Positions 11,566 to 22,650 of a stretch of 64,000 bases of DNA are shown one piece after another. A program made the translations under genes and the position numbers. Origin of the DNA: Prionace glauca (taxonomy: Eukaryota > Chordata > Chondrichthyes > Carcharhiniformes > Carcharhinidae); the NCBI GenBank assembly GCA_037974335.1, contig CM075724.1:71294850-71358849 (forward strand), given 5' to 3'. Under the pieces are notes generated by a model that saw only the letters and a program-made list of their open reading frames with translations, was not told the origin of the DNA and did no database searches. Position 1 is the stretch's first letter. Each line of letters opens with the position of its first letter.

Positions 11566-12775
11566 AATGCAGTACGTCAGAAGGCGTTTGACAAGGTACC
11601 TCACAAGAGGTTATTGCAGAAGGTCGGGGGACATGGAGTTGGGGGTAGGGTGTTAGCGTGGATAGAGGATTGGTTGTCAAATAGGAGGCAGAGAGTGGGG
11701 GTCAATAGATGCTATTCGGATTGACGGTTGGTGACTAGTGGGGTGCCCCAGGGGTCGGTGCTGGGGCCTCAGCTTTTTACCATTTATATAGATGATCTGG
11801 AGGAGGGAACCGAGTGCAGGGTGTCGAAATTTGCTGATGACACCAAGATTGGGGAAAGGCAAATTGTGCGGAGGGTGTGGAGAGTCTGCAGAAGGATCTA
11901 GATAGGCTGGGCGAATGGGCCAGGAAATGGCAAATGGAATTTAATGTTGGCAAGTGTGAGGTGGTCCACTTTGCTGGGAGGAATGGGAGGAAGGACTATT
12001 ACTTACGGGGCGAAAAACTGCAGCAGGCGACGGTGCAGAGGGACCTCGGGGTCCTTGTGCATGAATCGCAAAAACCCAGCTTGCAGGTGCAGCAGGTGGT
12101 CAGGAAGGCGAATGGGATGCTGGCCTTCATAGCGAGGGGGATTGAATATAAAAGTAGGGAGGTCTTGCTGCATCTGTATAGGGCATTGGTGAGGCCGCAG
12201 CTGGAGTACTGTGTGCAGTTTTGGGCAGCAGCACCTGCGCAAGGATATTTTGGCCCTGGAGGGAGTGCAGAGGAGGTTTACTAGGCTGATACCGAAGTTG
12301 AGGGGATTGAGCTATGAGGAGAGGCTGAATAAACTAGGCTTGTACTCGTTAGAGTTTAGAAGAATGAGGGGAGATCTCATTGAGACCTATAAGATGATGA
12401 ATGGGATGGATAGGATAGAGGTGGAGAGACTCTTCCCGCTCAAAAAAGACAGTAGGACTAGAGGGCACAGCCTCAAGATAAAGAGGAGGCGGTTTAGAAC
12501 AGAGTTGAGGAGGAACTTCTTCACTCAAAGGGTGGTGAATCTCTGGAATTCTCTGCCCGTTGAAGTGGTGGAGGCTGCCTCGCTAAATATTTTTTAGAAA
12601 CGGGTTGATGGGTTTTTGATAAGAGAAGGGATTAAGGGTTATGGGGAGAGGGCGGGAAGGTGGAGCTGAGTCACGACAGATCAGCCATGATCTTATTGAA
12701 TGGCGGGGCAGGCTCGAAGGGCCAGATGGCCTACTCCTGCTCCTATTTCTTATTGTGTTCTTATTATGTAATGTT
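11566..12775 (+). mobile_element. CR1 LINE, 5'-truncated, RT C-terminal half
   Basis: The element starts inside the RT domain (KAFDKVPHKRLLQKVGGHGV-like). It carries the QGSVLGP-type and FADDTK-type palm motifs, then [20 protein letters not shown] and CVQFW. It ends with the 3' UTR GGGCCAGATGGCCTACTCCT and a CTTATTGTGTTCTTATTATG tail. The reading frame shifts several times. This subfamily (CATAAGAAATAGGAGCAGGA in reverse) is the commonest young CR1 in the window. Confidence 0.9.
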
Positions 12776-12916
12776 GATAGATGTATGCTTCTCGACAACA
12801 CACACCTAACCTTCGTCGTTGTGTACTTGAAACAACATTAACTGAAAATGCCCCAAACTGCATTGCTTATTGTTTTACCAGTTCCATCAGCTCACCGTAA
12901 TTTTGACAGCAGTTAG

Positions 12917-13975
12917 AATAAAAGAACAAAAAACAGCCCGGGAAACAGGCCCTTCGGCCCAACGTGTCCAGGCCGCCATTTTAACGTTACCAGTACCCGC
13001 CCCCCACCCCCGCGCGCCCCCACCAACCCAAGATCCTTATCTATTGTTTATGGCATTCCACATTGAGGGAAACTAATTTATGGACAATTTATTACCTCCA
13101 CTCAGCCTAATAGCACATCTTTGGGGTGTGGGAGGAAACCGGAGCACCCGGAGAAAACCCACGCAAGCACGGGGAGAATGTGCAAACTCCCATGGACACT
13201 GGCCCAAATTCATGTGTCTGCACAGCAAACAGTGATAGTCACTGAGCTGTCGTGTTGCCCAGCATCAGGTCCAGTTTAAACACACACTAACGACATGAAG
13301 CACAGGGCTACTCTCGAACATTCAAGAGCAGCCCAAGTACGACCCATCGCGTGTATGCCGCTCGTTGGACAACAAGAAGGACGGATTTAATACCTGTGAA
13401 TTAAAAGAGAAAAACATTAGGATCATACCACATCCTTTTACATTACCGGGAACGTCCCAATGCTAATTAACCTTATTTAAAACAATATCCTATATCCTCC
13501 CATCTCCAATCCATTCATGTGCCTGTCTAACTTACTCTTAAACATTCTAGCGTGCCTGCCTCCACCACCTTACTTGGCTGAGCATTCCATACCCCCACTA
13601 CCCTCTGTGTGAAAAACCTCCCTCTAATATCTGTGTTATATCTCTCCCGCCTCACCTTAAGCCCGTGGCCCCTCGTACTGTATGTCCCTAACATAGGAAG
13701 TAGCTTACCTCTGCTTACTCAGTCTATATCCTTCATAATATTATATACCTCTATTAGATCTCCCCTCAGTCGCTGCCTTTCAAGGGAAAACAGCCCCAAT
13801 TTGCTGAATCTTTCCTCATAACCCAGTCCTTCCAAACCAAGCAACATCCTGGTAAACCTCCTCTGCACTCTCTCCAGAGTCTCTACATCCTTCCAGTAGT
13901 ACGGCGACCAGAACTGGACGCAGTACTCTAAATGTGGCCTAACCAAAGTTATATACAACTGTAACATTGGACTTC
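12917..13975 (-). mobile_element. CR1 LINE 3' end with long UTR
   Basis: On the minus strand the C-terminal RT ([20 protein letters not shown]...) runs to a degraded stop region, then the long UTR shared with 1-690. The 3' tip lies at 12,917 (AAAGAACAAAAAACAGCCCG in plus orientation). It is 5'-truncated near 13,975. Confidence 0.88.
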
Positions 13976-14099
13976 AGCTCTTATATTCTATACCCCTTCC
14001 TATAAAGGGCTAACATACCACACGTTAGTTCAGACAATCTTTGTACAAGGCTCAATTATGTGTCATAACATAGGCAATTACATGAAAATCTGGAAACGA

Positions 14100-14503
14100 A
14101 AAGAGTTCATTATTTGCAGTAATACCCAACACAAAGTTATACGGGTGCAATTCCAATAGGTCAGTCATCTAATTTCCAGAACATCACCGCAGGAATTCCA
14201 CAGGACCGCATTCGCAGATGAAGTGCTTCATCAATGACCTGTCTTCCATGATATGATAAGAAATGGGGAAGTTTTCTGATGTTTGCAAAAGATTCAAAAT
14301 TACTTGTACTTGAGTTTGAAACACCTAATATTTAAACGGAATAGGCCCTGGACAACATCCAAACTTGAACATAGAAGTGCCAGCTGACGTTGGCAATACC
14401 AACGTGTGAAAAAATGACCGACTACACTCAGAAGGAATCTAATTATTGTGAGTTCACATGCAGAGTAACATCCATTAAGGAATCTCACACTATCAATATC
14501 CTA
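14100..14503 (+). mobile_element. Old non-LTR remnant, interrupted by CR1
   Basis: It resembles the remnants at 10,245 and 11,030: palm entry near 14,170 (ATCACCGCAGGAATTCCACA), CTTCATCAATGACCTGTCTT, then AGTGCCAGCTGACG and CACTATCAATATCCTAGAGA. The text stops where the CR1 at 14,504 begins. It predates that CR1. Confidence 0.55.
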
Positions 14504-17500
14504 GAGAGGAGTGGGGGGAGGAAGGAGGGGAGAGGGGGGAGGGTACGAGCGCAGGGTAATGTTGAGGACATTCTACTCATTGAAGGAGTAGGGGGCACGG
14601 GAGAGGTTAGTAGCGTTTCTACAAGTAGGGTCCAGATAAAGGCTGGCATAAATATACTTTACCTGAATGAATGAAGCGTTCAAAAGGAAGTAAATGAGCT
14701 GATTGCACAAATCAGCACAAATGGGTATGGTCTCGTGGCCATAATGGAAACCTGGTTGCAGGGTAACGGGGACTGGGAACTAAATATCCAGGGGTGTCAG
14801 ACATTTAGGAAGGATAGACAGGAGGAAAAAGAAGGTGGGGCAGCTCTGTTAATAAAGGATAATATCAGGACACGAGTAAGGCAAGATATAGGGTTCAACG
14901 AGCAAAATGTGGAATCATTGTGGGTGGAGATAAGAAATAGTAAGGGGAAAAAGTCACCAGTGGGTGTGGTCTAAAGGCCTCCAATAATAGAACAAAGAAC
15001 AAAACACAAAGAACAAAAAACCGCCCGGGAAACAGGCCCTTCAGCCCAACGAGCCCGCACCGCAATTTTTACATTACCAGTCCCCCCTCCACCCATGACC
15101 CTTATCTATGTTTATGGCATTCCACATTGAGGGAAACTAATTTGGGGTCTATTTATTACCTCAAATCAGCCTAATAACACATCTTTGGTGTGTGGGAGGA
15201 AACCGGAGCACCCGGAGAAAACCCACGCAAACACAGGGAGAATGTGCAAACTCCCACGGACACTGGCCCAGATCCATGTGTCTGCACAGGAACCAGTGAT
15301 AGTCACTGAGCTGTCGTGTTGCCCAGAATCTGGTGCAGTTTAAGCGCACACTAACGACATGAAGTACGAGGCTATTCTCAAACATCGAAGAGCAGCCCTA
15401 TTATGACCCATCGCGTGTATGCCCCTCATTGGACAATTTTGAAGTGGGGCAGGCTATAAACAAGCAAGTAAGTGATGTGTGCAAAAACAGGACAGCGATA
15501 TTTATCGCTGGGATATCCAGGACAGGGATTTTAATCTGCGTATTGAGTGGTTAACTCAAGTCGGATGCAATGCGCTTCGAATGCTGTCGGGATAGTTTCC
15601 TTGAACAGTATGTTACAGAACGTACGAGGGAGCGAGTTTCTTTGATCTGGTACTGTGTAACGAGGCAGGTAGAATTAGGGATTTTCTTGTGAGAGATCCT
15701 GTTGGGACACGTGATCACAATATGGTTGAGTTTCTGATGCAGATGGAGGGTGAGAAAGTACGGTCCCAAACCAGTGTCCGCAGCTTGAACAGAAGGAAGT
15801 ATGATAAGGTGAAGGCAAAATTGGCTAATGTAGATTGAGGGCGCAGATTGGTTGGTAGGACAGCTGAAGAACAGTGGAGAATTTTTAAGGAGATCTTTTT
15901 CGGTACTCAGCAGAAATATATTCCAATGGTAAAGAAGGACTGTAAGAAAAGGGATAACCAGCCATGGAATTCGAAGGAAATAAAGAGTCTTAAAGTAAAA
16001 ACCAATGCGTGCAGAGCGGCTAAAAATAGTCGGGAATTAGATGACTGGGAAAGATTTAGAAAACAACAAAGAATGACTAAGAAAGCGATAAAGAAAGGAA
16101 AGATAGAGTATGAAGCTAAAATAACTCGAAATATATAAAAGATAGTCGAAGTTTTTTACAAATATATAAAGAAGAGACTGGCGAGAGTGAATGTTGGACC
16201 CTTGGAGGACGAGAGTGGGGATTTAACGGTGGGTAATGAGGAAATGGATGAGACTTTGAATACGTTTTTTGTGTAGATCTTCGTGGAGGAGGACACAAAT
16301 AGCTTACCAAATATTGAAGATCGCGTGTTGGTAGGGGGTGAGGTCCTCCATACAATTACTGTTACTAGAGAGGTAGTGTATGGTAGACTAATGTAACTGA
16401 AGTTATACAAATCCCAGGGACTGGATAGAATGCTTCTCAGAGTTCTGAAAGAAATGGCAAAGTAATAGCAGATGCCTTAGTAATTATTAATCAAAATTCG
16501 CTGGACTCTGGAGAAGTGCCGGTGGATTGCAATTCAGCTAATGTTACGCCGCTGTTTAAAGAAGGTAGCAGACAAAAGGCAGGGAACTATTGGCTGGTTA
16601 GCTTAACATCCGTAATTGGAAAAATGCTACAATCCATCATCAACGAAGAAGTAGCAAGACTACTGGAAAAGAACAGTTTGACCAAGCAGACGCAGCATGG
16701 ATTCGTGAAGGGGAAGTCATGTTTAACAAATATACTGGACTTTTATGAAGATGTGACTCGTGCGGTAGACAGAGGGCGACCAGTGGATGTGGGGTTTTTA
16801 GATTTCCAGAAGGCATTTGGTAAGGAGCCTCACAAAAGTTTGCTACAGATGGCGAGCGTACACAGAGTTGGGGGTAAAGCGTGGATTGAGGATTGAGGAT
16901 TGGTTATCTGACAGGAAGCAGAGAGTTGGAATCAACGGATGCTTTTCTGGTTGGCAGTTGGTGACCAGTGGAGTGCCGCAGGGATTGGCGCTGGGGCCTC
17001 ACTGTTTACCATATACATAGATGATCTGGAGGAGGGGGCTGATTGTAGGTTATCAAAATTTGCCGATGACACGAAGATGAGGGGAAAAGCGAATTACGTG
17101 GAGGATGCAGAAAGTCTGCAGAGAGATCTGGATAGGCTGAGTGAGTGGGCGAGGACCTAGCAGATGGAGTATAACGTTAGTAAATGTGAGGTTATCCACT
17201 TTGCTAGAAATAATAGTCGGAGGGAATATCATTTAAAGGGTGAAAAGCTGCAGTATGCTACTGTGCAGAGGGACCTTGGGGTCCTTGTGCACGAATCACA
17301 AAAACTCAGTCTGCATGTGCAGTAAGTGATCAAGAAGGCGAATGGAATGTTGGCCTTTATCGTGAGGAGGATAGAATATAAAAGCAAAGAGGCCTTGCTG
17401 AAACTGTAGAAGGCACCGGTGAGGCTGCAAATGGAGTATTGTGTGCAGTTTTGATCCCCTTATTTGCGAAAGGATACATTGGCCTTGGAGGGAGTACAGA

Positions 17501-18012
17501 GAAGTTTTACCAGGCTGATAGCGGAGATGAAGGGGTTAGCTTATGAGGAGAGATTAATTAGACTTGGCCTATACTCGTTAGAGTTTAGAAGGCTGAGGAG
17601 GGATCCTGTAGAGACCGACAAGATAATGAAGAGGCTAGATATGGTAGAGGTAGAGAGATTCTTTCCGCTTAGAAAGGAAAACAGAACTAGAAGGCACAGC
17701 CTCAAAATAAAGGCGGGGTGGTTTGGGGGGAAGCAGTTTCAAACGGAGTTGAGGAGGAACTTCATCACTCAAAGAGTGGTGAATCTCTGGAATTCTTTGC
17801 CCATTGAAGTGGTGGAGGCTACCTCGTTGAATTTGTTTAAGTCACCTGCAGATAGATTTCTGATAGACAAGGGAATTAAGTGTTATGCGGAGGAAGCGGG
17901 AAAGTGGAATTGATCCACTTCAGATCAGCCATGATCTTATTGAATGGTGGGGCATGATCGAAGGGCTAGAAGGCTTACTCCTGCTCCTATTTCTTATGTT
18001 CTTATATTCTTA
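14504..18012 (+). mobile_element. Near full-length CR1 LINE, interrupted
   Basis: It starts in the G/A-rich 5' region, then shows the endonuclease domain (AIMETWLQGNGDWELNIQGC..., about 14,735-14,990). After an inserted element the endonuclease C-terminus (about 15,440-15,830) follows, then RT with YWLVSLTSVIGKML, FLDFQKAFG, FADDTK and CVQF. The 3' end is the GGAGCAGGAGTAAGCC-type UTR with tail near 17,990-18,010. The frame carries many breaks, so it is dead. It abuts the inverted-duplicated segment at 18,013. Confidence 0.9.
14987..15430 (-). mobile_element. CR1 3'-UTR insertion inside the CR1 at 14,504
   Basis: About 440 bases of the long-UTR CR1 subfamily lie antisense to the host element. 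The 3' tip (AGAACAAAACACAAAGAACA) is at the left and the UTR's GTCCAATGAGGGGCATACAC is at the right. Host CR1 endonuclease sequence continues on both sides, so this insertion is younger than its host. Confidence 0.85.
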
Positions 18013-18150
18013 TGCAACTCTCAACTGCCTGTGGGCAACTAGGATGGACAATAAATGCGGGCCAGCACAGATTGCTTTCTCTGCTCACCCCAGTCCAACG
18101 CCGGCATCTCCATATCACAGCCAGCGAAGCCCATATCTAATGAATAAATA
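18013..18150 (+). mobile_element. SINE 3' end carrying a Penelope-like 3' tail
   Basis: The flanks match the 3' end of an elasmobranch SINE (ACAATAAATGCGGGCCAGCA ... CCAGCGAAGCCCATATC). Between them sit about 45 bases reading CTCACCCCAGTCCAACGCCG, the extreme 3' tail of the Penelope-like elements seen whole at 41,596. The same compound lies in inverted copy B at 33,829-33,968, so both insertions predate the duplication. Confidence 0.7.
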
Positions 18151-19189
18151 GGAACTGCGACCTGTACCACCTAGAAGGACAAGGGTAGCCGATACTTGGA
18201 ACACCACTGCATGGTTTTTCCTGCAAAGTAATTTCCCGACCTGGACACATATCACCATTCCTTCACAGTCACCTGTGTCCAAATCCAGGAATTAATCTCC
18301 GAACAGCACTGAAGATGTGCACACATCTGAGAATGCAATGGTTGGAGAAGGCAACTTATTACCACTTTTGCAAAGGCAAATAGTGAAGGATAATAAATGC
18401 TAGCCTAACGTGCCACGCCTGCATCCCGTAAATCATTTTTTTAAGCCGCAAGATCAACAGTGGGAGCGATCGCCTGCAGCATGTTTCAAGCAAAGGCTGC
18501 AATGCGGTATCAGCAACGATATCAACCAATTAGAATTAGTTATCTTTTGGATAAAAATTAAAATCAATTTTTGCCAAGGAAAGAACACATGCTGTGTAAA
18601 GTTTTTGTTCTGAGGACAGAGTAAATTAAGTCGGGCTGAGGTACAATTGTATCATTTCTATCTTTTTGATGTCAGAAAGGCCAATCAATTTCACTGCGTC
18701 CCATCTGAAGTGTTGTTTTCAGGTCAGAATCCTGAAAAAAGGACATGCTGATAAACAGCACCAAGGCCACAGCCTTGGTGCTGACTGACGCATTGGTCCC
18801 AAGAAATTGAACTGAAGATACTGAAAATAGAACCGGACAGTGTTGGCTGCACAATGGTACTTGTAAACATTAGGTCACATCTTTAATTAGATAAAGTCTG
18901 CACCAATACGGAAACTTTCATGTGATACAGAAATGTTCCATATTCTCTCGTAAAACATGGGTACGTGTGGTTTCAACTAACACGGTGTGATCTCAGCTCT
19001 GACGTTAAGGCAAAACAAGTACATTGATGTTGCAGCTTCTGTTATCCTCCGCTGCTTGATATGACAACACATCTAGCGTGTGGTTCTCTTCAAATCTCTC
19101 CATTTCTCGCACCCGTCAGTGTTCTTGCTGACTTTCAGAACAGATTCATCAGCTTTGCGCAGAATGCCTGCATTCCGTCTGCTGCATTA

Positions 19190-19461
19190 ACATAAGAACA
19201 TAAGAAATAGGAGCAGGAGTAGGCCATCCAGCCCTTCGAGCCTGCCCCGCCATTCAATAAGATCATGGCTGATCTGTCGTGTCTCAGTTCCACATTCCCG
19301 CCCTCTCCCCATAACCCTTAATCCCCTCGCTTATCAAAAACCCATCAACCCGCGTCTTAAAAATATTTAGCGAGGCAGCCTCCACCACCTCAACGGGCAG
19401 AGAATTCCAGAGATTAACTACCCTTTGAGTGAAAAAGTTCCTCTTCAACTCCGTTCTAAAA
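19190..19461 (-). mobile_element. CR1 insertion in leader exon of gene A
   Basis: This is the 3' end of the ATAAGAACATAAGAAATAGG subfamily, minus strand, about 270 bases, 5'-truncated. It interrupts the leader between codons for LLH and the following Leu-rich stretch. It is absent from the matching sites in copies B (32,780s) and C (44,620s). Confidence 0.88.
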
Positions 19462-19855
19462 CCTCTTGGCGCTGGGCATTATTAACACAGGTGTATTTTT
19501 TTTAAATCATGGTTTGATAAAATAGCGAAGGCAACATAGTATATTGTTTATTATCTTTTTTATTCATTATATTTGAAAGCATGGTGACCATTACCTCTGC
19601 CCATAATAATGTTGGTGTTGATTTCTGACAGCAACGCTCAAGGCCGCTCTCTCGGTGGTTCAGATGCCCAAACGTGAGACTCGGATAAAAGGTGCAAACA
19701 TTACCATGAATTGCTCTGTGCCGCTCTTCGGTCACAATTCAATAATGCTTGCTTCTTGGTGGAAAAGCGGCCAAGACATGATGTTGGATCCGGCTACCGA
19801 GAAAAGCAAAATGAACCTGATTCACGGTCAAGGATTTTCCGAATTGCACCTTCTG

Positions 19856-20193
19856 TATAGAACATAGAACACTACACCACAAACAGGCCCTTCGGCCCAC
19901 GAGTTGCGCCGATCACATCAACACCAACCAACTTACAGACCTATCTATAACCCTCAATCTCATAAAACCCCATATACTCATCCAGAAGTCTTTTAAAAGA
20001 CCCCAGCGAGTTCGCCTCCACCACCACTGACGGCAGCCGATTCCACTCACTCACCACCCTCTGAGTGAAAAACTTACCCCTAACATCACTTCTGTACTTT
20101 CCTCCCCGCACCTTAAATCTGTGTCCTCTCGTAGCGACCATTTCAACCCGAGGAAATAGCCTCTGAAAATCCACCCTATCCATTCCTCTCAAC
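19856..20193 (-). mobile_element. CR1 insertion in V exon of gene A
   Basis: About 340 bases of CR1 3' end (minus strand; tail TATAGAACATAGAAC, then RT C-terminus reading MLRGMDRVDFQRLFPRVEMV). It splits the V exon between LHLL and NVSF just before the DSGFYYC motif. It is absent from copies B and C. Confidence 0.9.
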
Positions 20194-21661
20194 AATGTGA
20201 GTTTCCAGGACTCTGGTTTCTATTATTGCAGCGTTAAATGTGGATCGGTGTCCAGTGGTAGTGGGACTGAGCTTATTGTACACGGCGAGTGATAATGAGG
20301 GAGAAACGGGCTGGCGTAAAATTCTGCAGGTGAATATCAGAAAAATAACTGAACAATCTGACGGAACTTTCGCTCAGGTCTGATTTGTGTTGTTACTTTA
20401 CAGTCTTTGCAGTGAATGTTGCGTGTTCCCGCGCGACGAACAGCAACACTTACCCAATAGTGAAAATTAGATTGTCAATGATTTTTGTATTCTTCCTTTT
20501 CTCCTTTTCGAACTCCCATAATACCGTAGAATCACTGCAGTTCACAGGAATCCGGATGTGGAGATTTTTATTATCTGTCATTTGCCTCAATTAATTCACG
20601 TTAACACAAGCACCATTATTTTCTTACTCATATTCTACATTCCCCTTTGGTCACGGGACGGTTTTCTTCAATGGCTGCAGTCGATGTTTTGAAATGGGAG
20701 TTTCAGGTTTTTGATCCAGTGACAAGGAACAAACGGTGATATATGACCAGGTCAGGATGCTGTTTATCTTGATAAAAAAACTGCTCGTCCCATGTGGCTG
20801 ACGCCCTTGAAGTGTTTTGTCACACAGCCTTCTTGGAGAGTGATGCATCTTGTAGGCAGCACACACTGCGGTGCGACGAAAGTGAAGGTAATGGTTGTTT
20901 TTCAGTCATGGATGCCTTTAGGTGCCTTTTTCGGGATTTGGCGCGCGCGCGTTCTACAGCTATTCTCATCCAGACAAATGGAGATTATTTCAGCAGAATC
21001 CTGCCTTTGCAGATGCGGGGATACATTATGTAACCAATAGTTTCATCATTTGTTGCAGAATATCCAGTGTCGAACCTGCTCTGGTAACATCAACAGTAAT
21101 AAAATGTTGTTAAACATAGGAAGTGTCAAGGTATCTGCTTTAATTTGTTTCTAAACATGTAGAAAATAAGGAAGAACTGAAGTCTCCAAATATATTACTA
21201 TTGTCAACATTTAATTCACTCCTTTAACACAGACCTGACGACAGCACCAGCACACAGAAATGAGTTGCCCGGTGAATCTAATCTAGTTTAGCAAAGAGAA
21301 TTTCATCACTGTCAGAAAATAGCTGCAGGAAGTTTACAGAGTGGAAAGGGGTAAGTGGCGGCAGGAGATTGCGGGACATGCCGAGGGAGAGCGATATCAA
21401 TATAAACAGTAATTAGTATTGCATGATACTATTCATAATCAATGTAATGAAGTAATGACCAGGTTTGCTAACAACATGTTTTAATAATGCTGATGGAAGT
21501 CAGCTTATCAAGAACCAATTATTTGCTTATATTACCCATTATATTTTAGGGTTACATTTTATTTCAAATACAAATACGTGGCATTGTTTTTTAATAGATT
21601 ACACTCAAAGCTGAGGCGGTGCATGCAATTTTCTAGCGCTAAAAGGTTAGAATTAGATGTA

Positions 21662-22650
21662 ATAGAACATAGAACATAGAACATTACAGAGCCCACGATG
21701 TTGCGCCGAACAGTTACAAAACAATGACCCACTAGCCTAAACCAATCCCTTTTCGTCCATAAACCTATGCACAGATTTCTTAAACGCCCCCAAACTAGGT
21801 GCATTTACAACTGCAGCTGGCAGGGCATTCCAGTCCCTCACCACCCTCTGGGTAAAGAACCTACCCCTGACATCAGTCCTATAACTACCCCCCCCTTAAT
21901 TTAAAATCGTGCCCCCTCGTGCTAGCTTTCTCCATCCTAGGAAAAAGGCTATCACTATCTACCCTGTCTAAACCTCTAATCATCTTATATGTTTCAATGA
22001 GATCCCCTCTTAGCCGCCTTCTTTCCAGCGAAAACAACCCCAAATCTCTCAGTCGCTCCTCATAGGATCTCCCCTCCATACCAGGCAACATCCTGGTAAA
22101 CCTCCTCTGCACCCTCTCCAAAGCCTCTACATCCTTCCTGTAATGTGGGAACCAGAACTGCACACAAAACTCCAAGTGTGGCCGCACCAGAGTTGTGTAC
22201 AGTTGCATCATGACGCTGCGACTCCTAAATTCAATCCCCCTACCAATAAACGCCATGACACCGTATCCCTTCTTAACAACCTTATCTACTTGATTCCCAA
22301 CTTTCAGGGATCTATGTACACATACACCTAGATCCCTCTGCTCCTCCACACTATTCAAAGTCCTCCCGTTAGCCCTATACTCAACACATCTGTTATTCCT
22401 ACCGAAATGAATTACCTCACACTTCTCCACATTAAACTCCACCCGCCACCTCGCAGCCCAGCTCTGCAACCTTTCTGAGTCACCCTGCAAACTATGACAC
22501 CCTTCCTCACAATCTACCACACCTCCGACTTTGGTGTCATCAGCAAACTTACTAATCCACCCAACTATACCGTCATCCAGATCATTAATAAAAATTACAA
22601 AAAGCAGTGGCCCCAAAACAGATCCCTGAGGCACACCACTCGTAACCGAG
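21662..22650 (-). mobile_element. CR1 LINE, RT C-terminal half
   Basis: The minus-strand open frame (259 codons, 22,664-21,885) includes [31 protein letters not shown] and LVRPHLEFCVQFWF. The 3' tail is TAGAACATAGAACATAGAAC at 21,664. It is 5'-truncated and sits in copy A only. Confidence 0.92.

Larger units (their letters stand above)
19164..20594 (+). pseudogene. NKp30-like V(J) receptor gene A, split by two CR1s
   Basis: Exon 1 (leader) is 19164-19189 plus 19462-19490, starting MPAFRLLH. Exon 2 (V domain) is 19632-19855 plus 20194-20284. Exon 3 (membrane) is 20404-20594. The two exon halves sum to 55 and 315 nt, exactly the exon lengths in copy B, so each CR1 landed cleanly in a coding exon. 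The V domain keeps Cys (MNCSVPLF), Trp (SWWKSG), DSGFYYC and the J-like GSGTELIV. The exon 2 donor is GC (G|GCGAGTGA) where copy B has GT. Exon 3 encodes VACSRATNSNTYPIVKIRLS followed by a hydrophobic run. Apart from the insertions there is no stop or frameshift. As it stands it cannot give the normal protein unless both insertions are spliced around. Confidence 0.82.

Noticed and set aside
12003-12242. Antisense frame over a CR1
   Set aside because: It is a shadow of the RT frame. The same antisense text appears over other CR1 copies (31,495-31,725).
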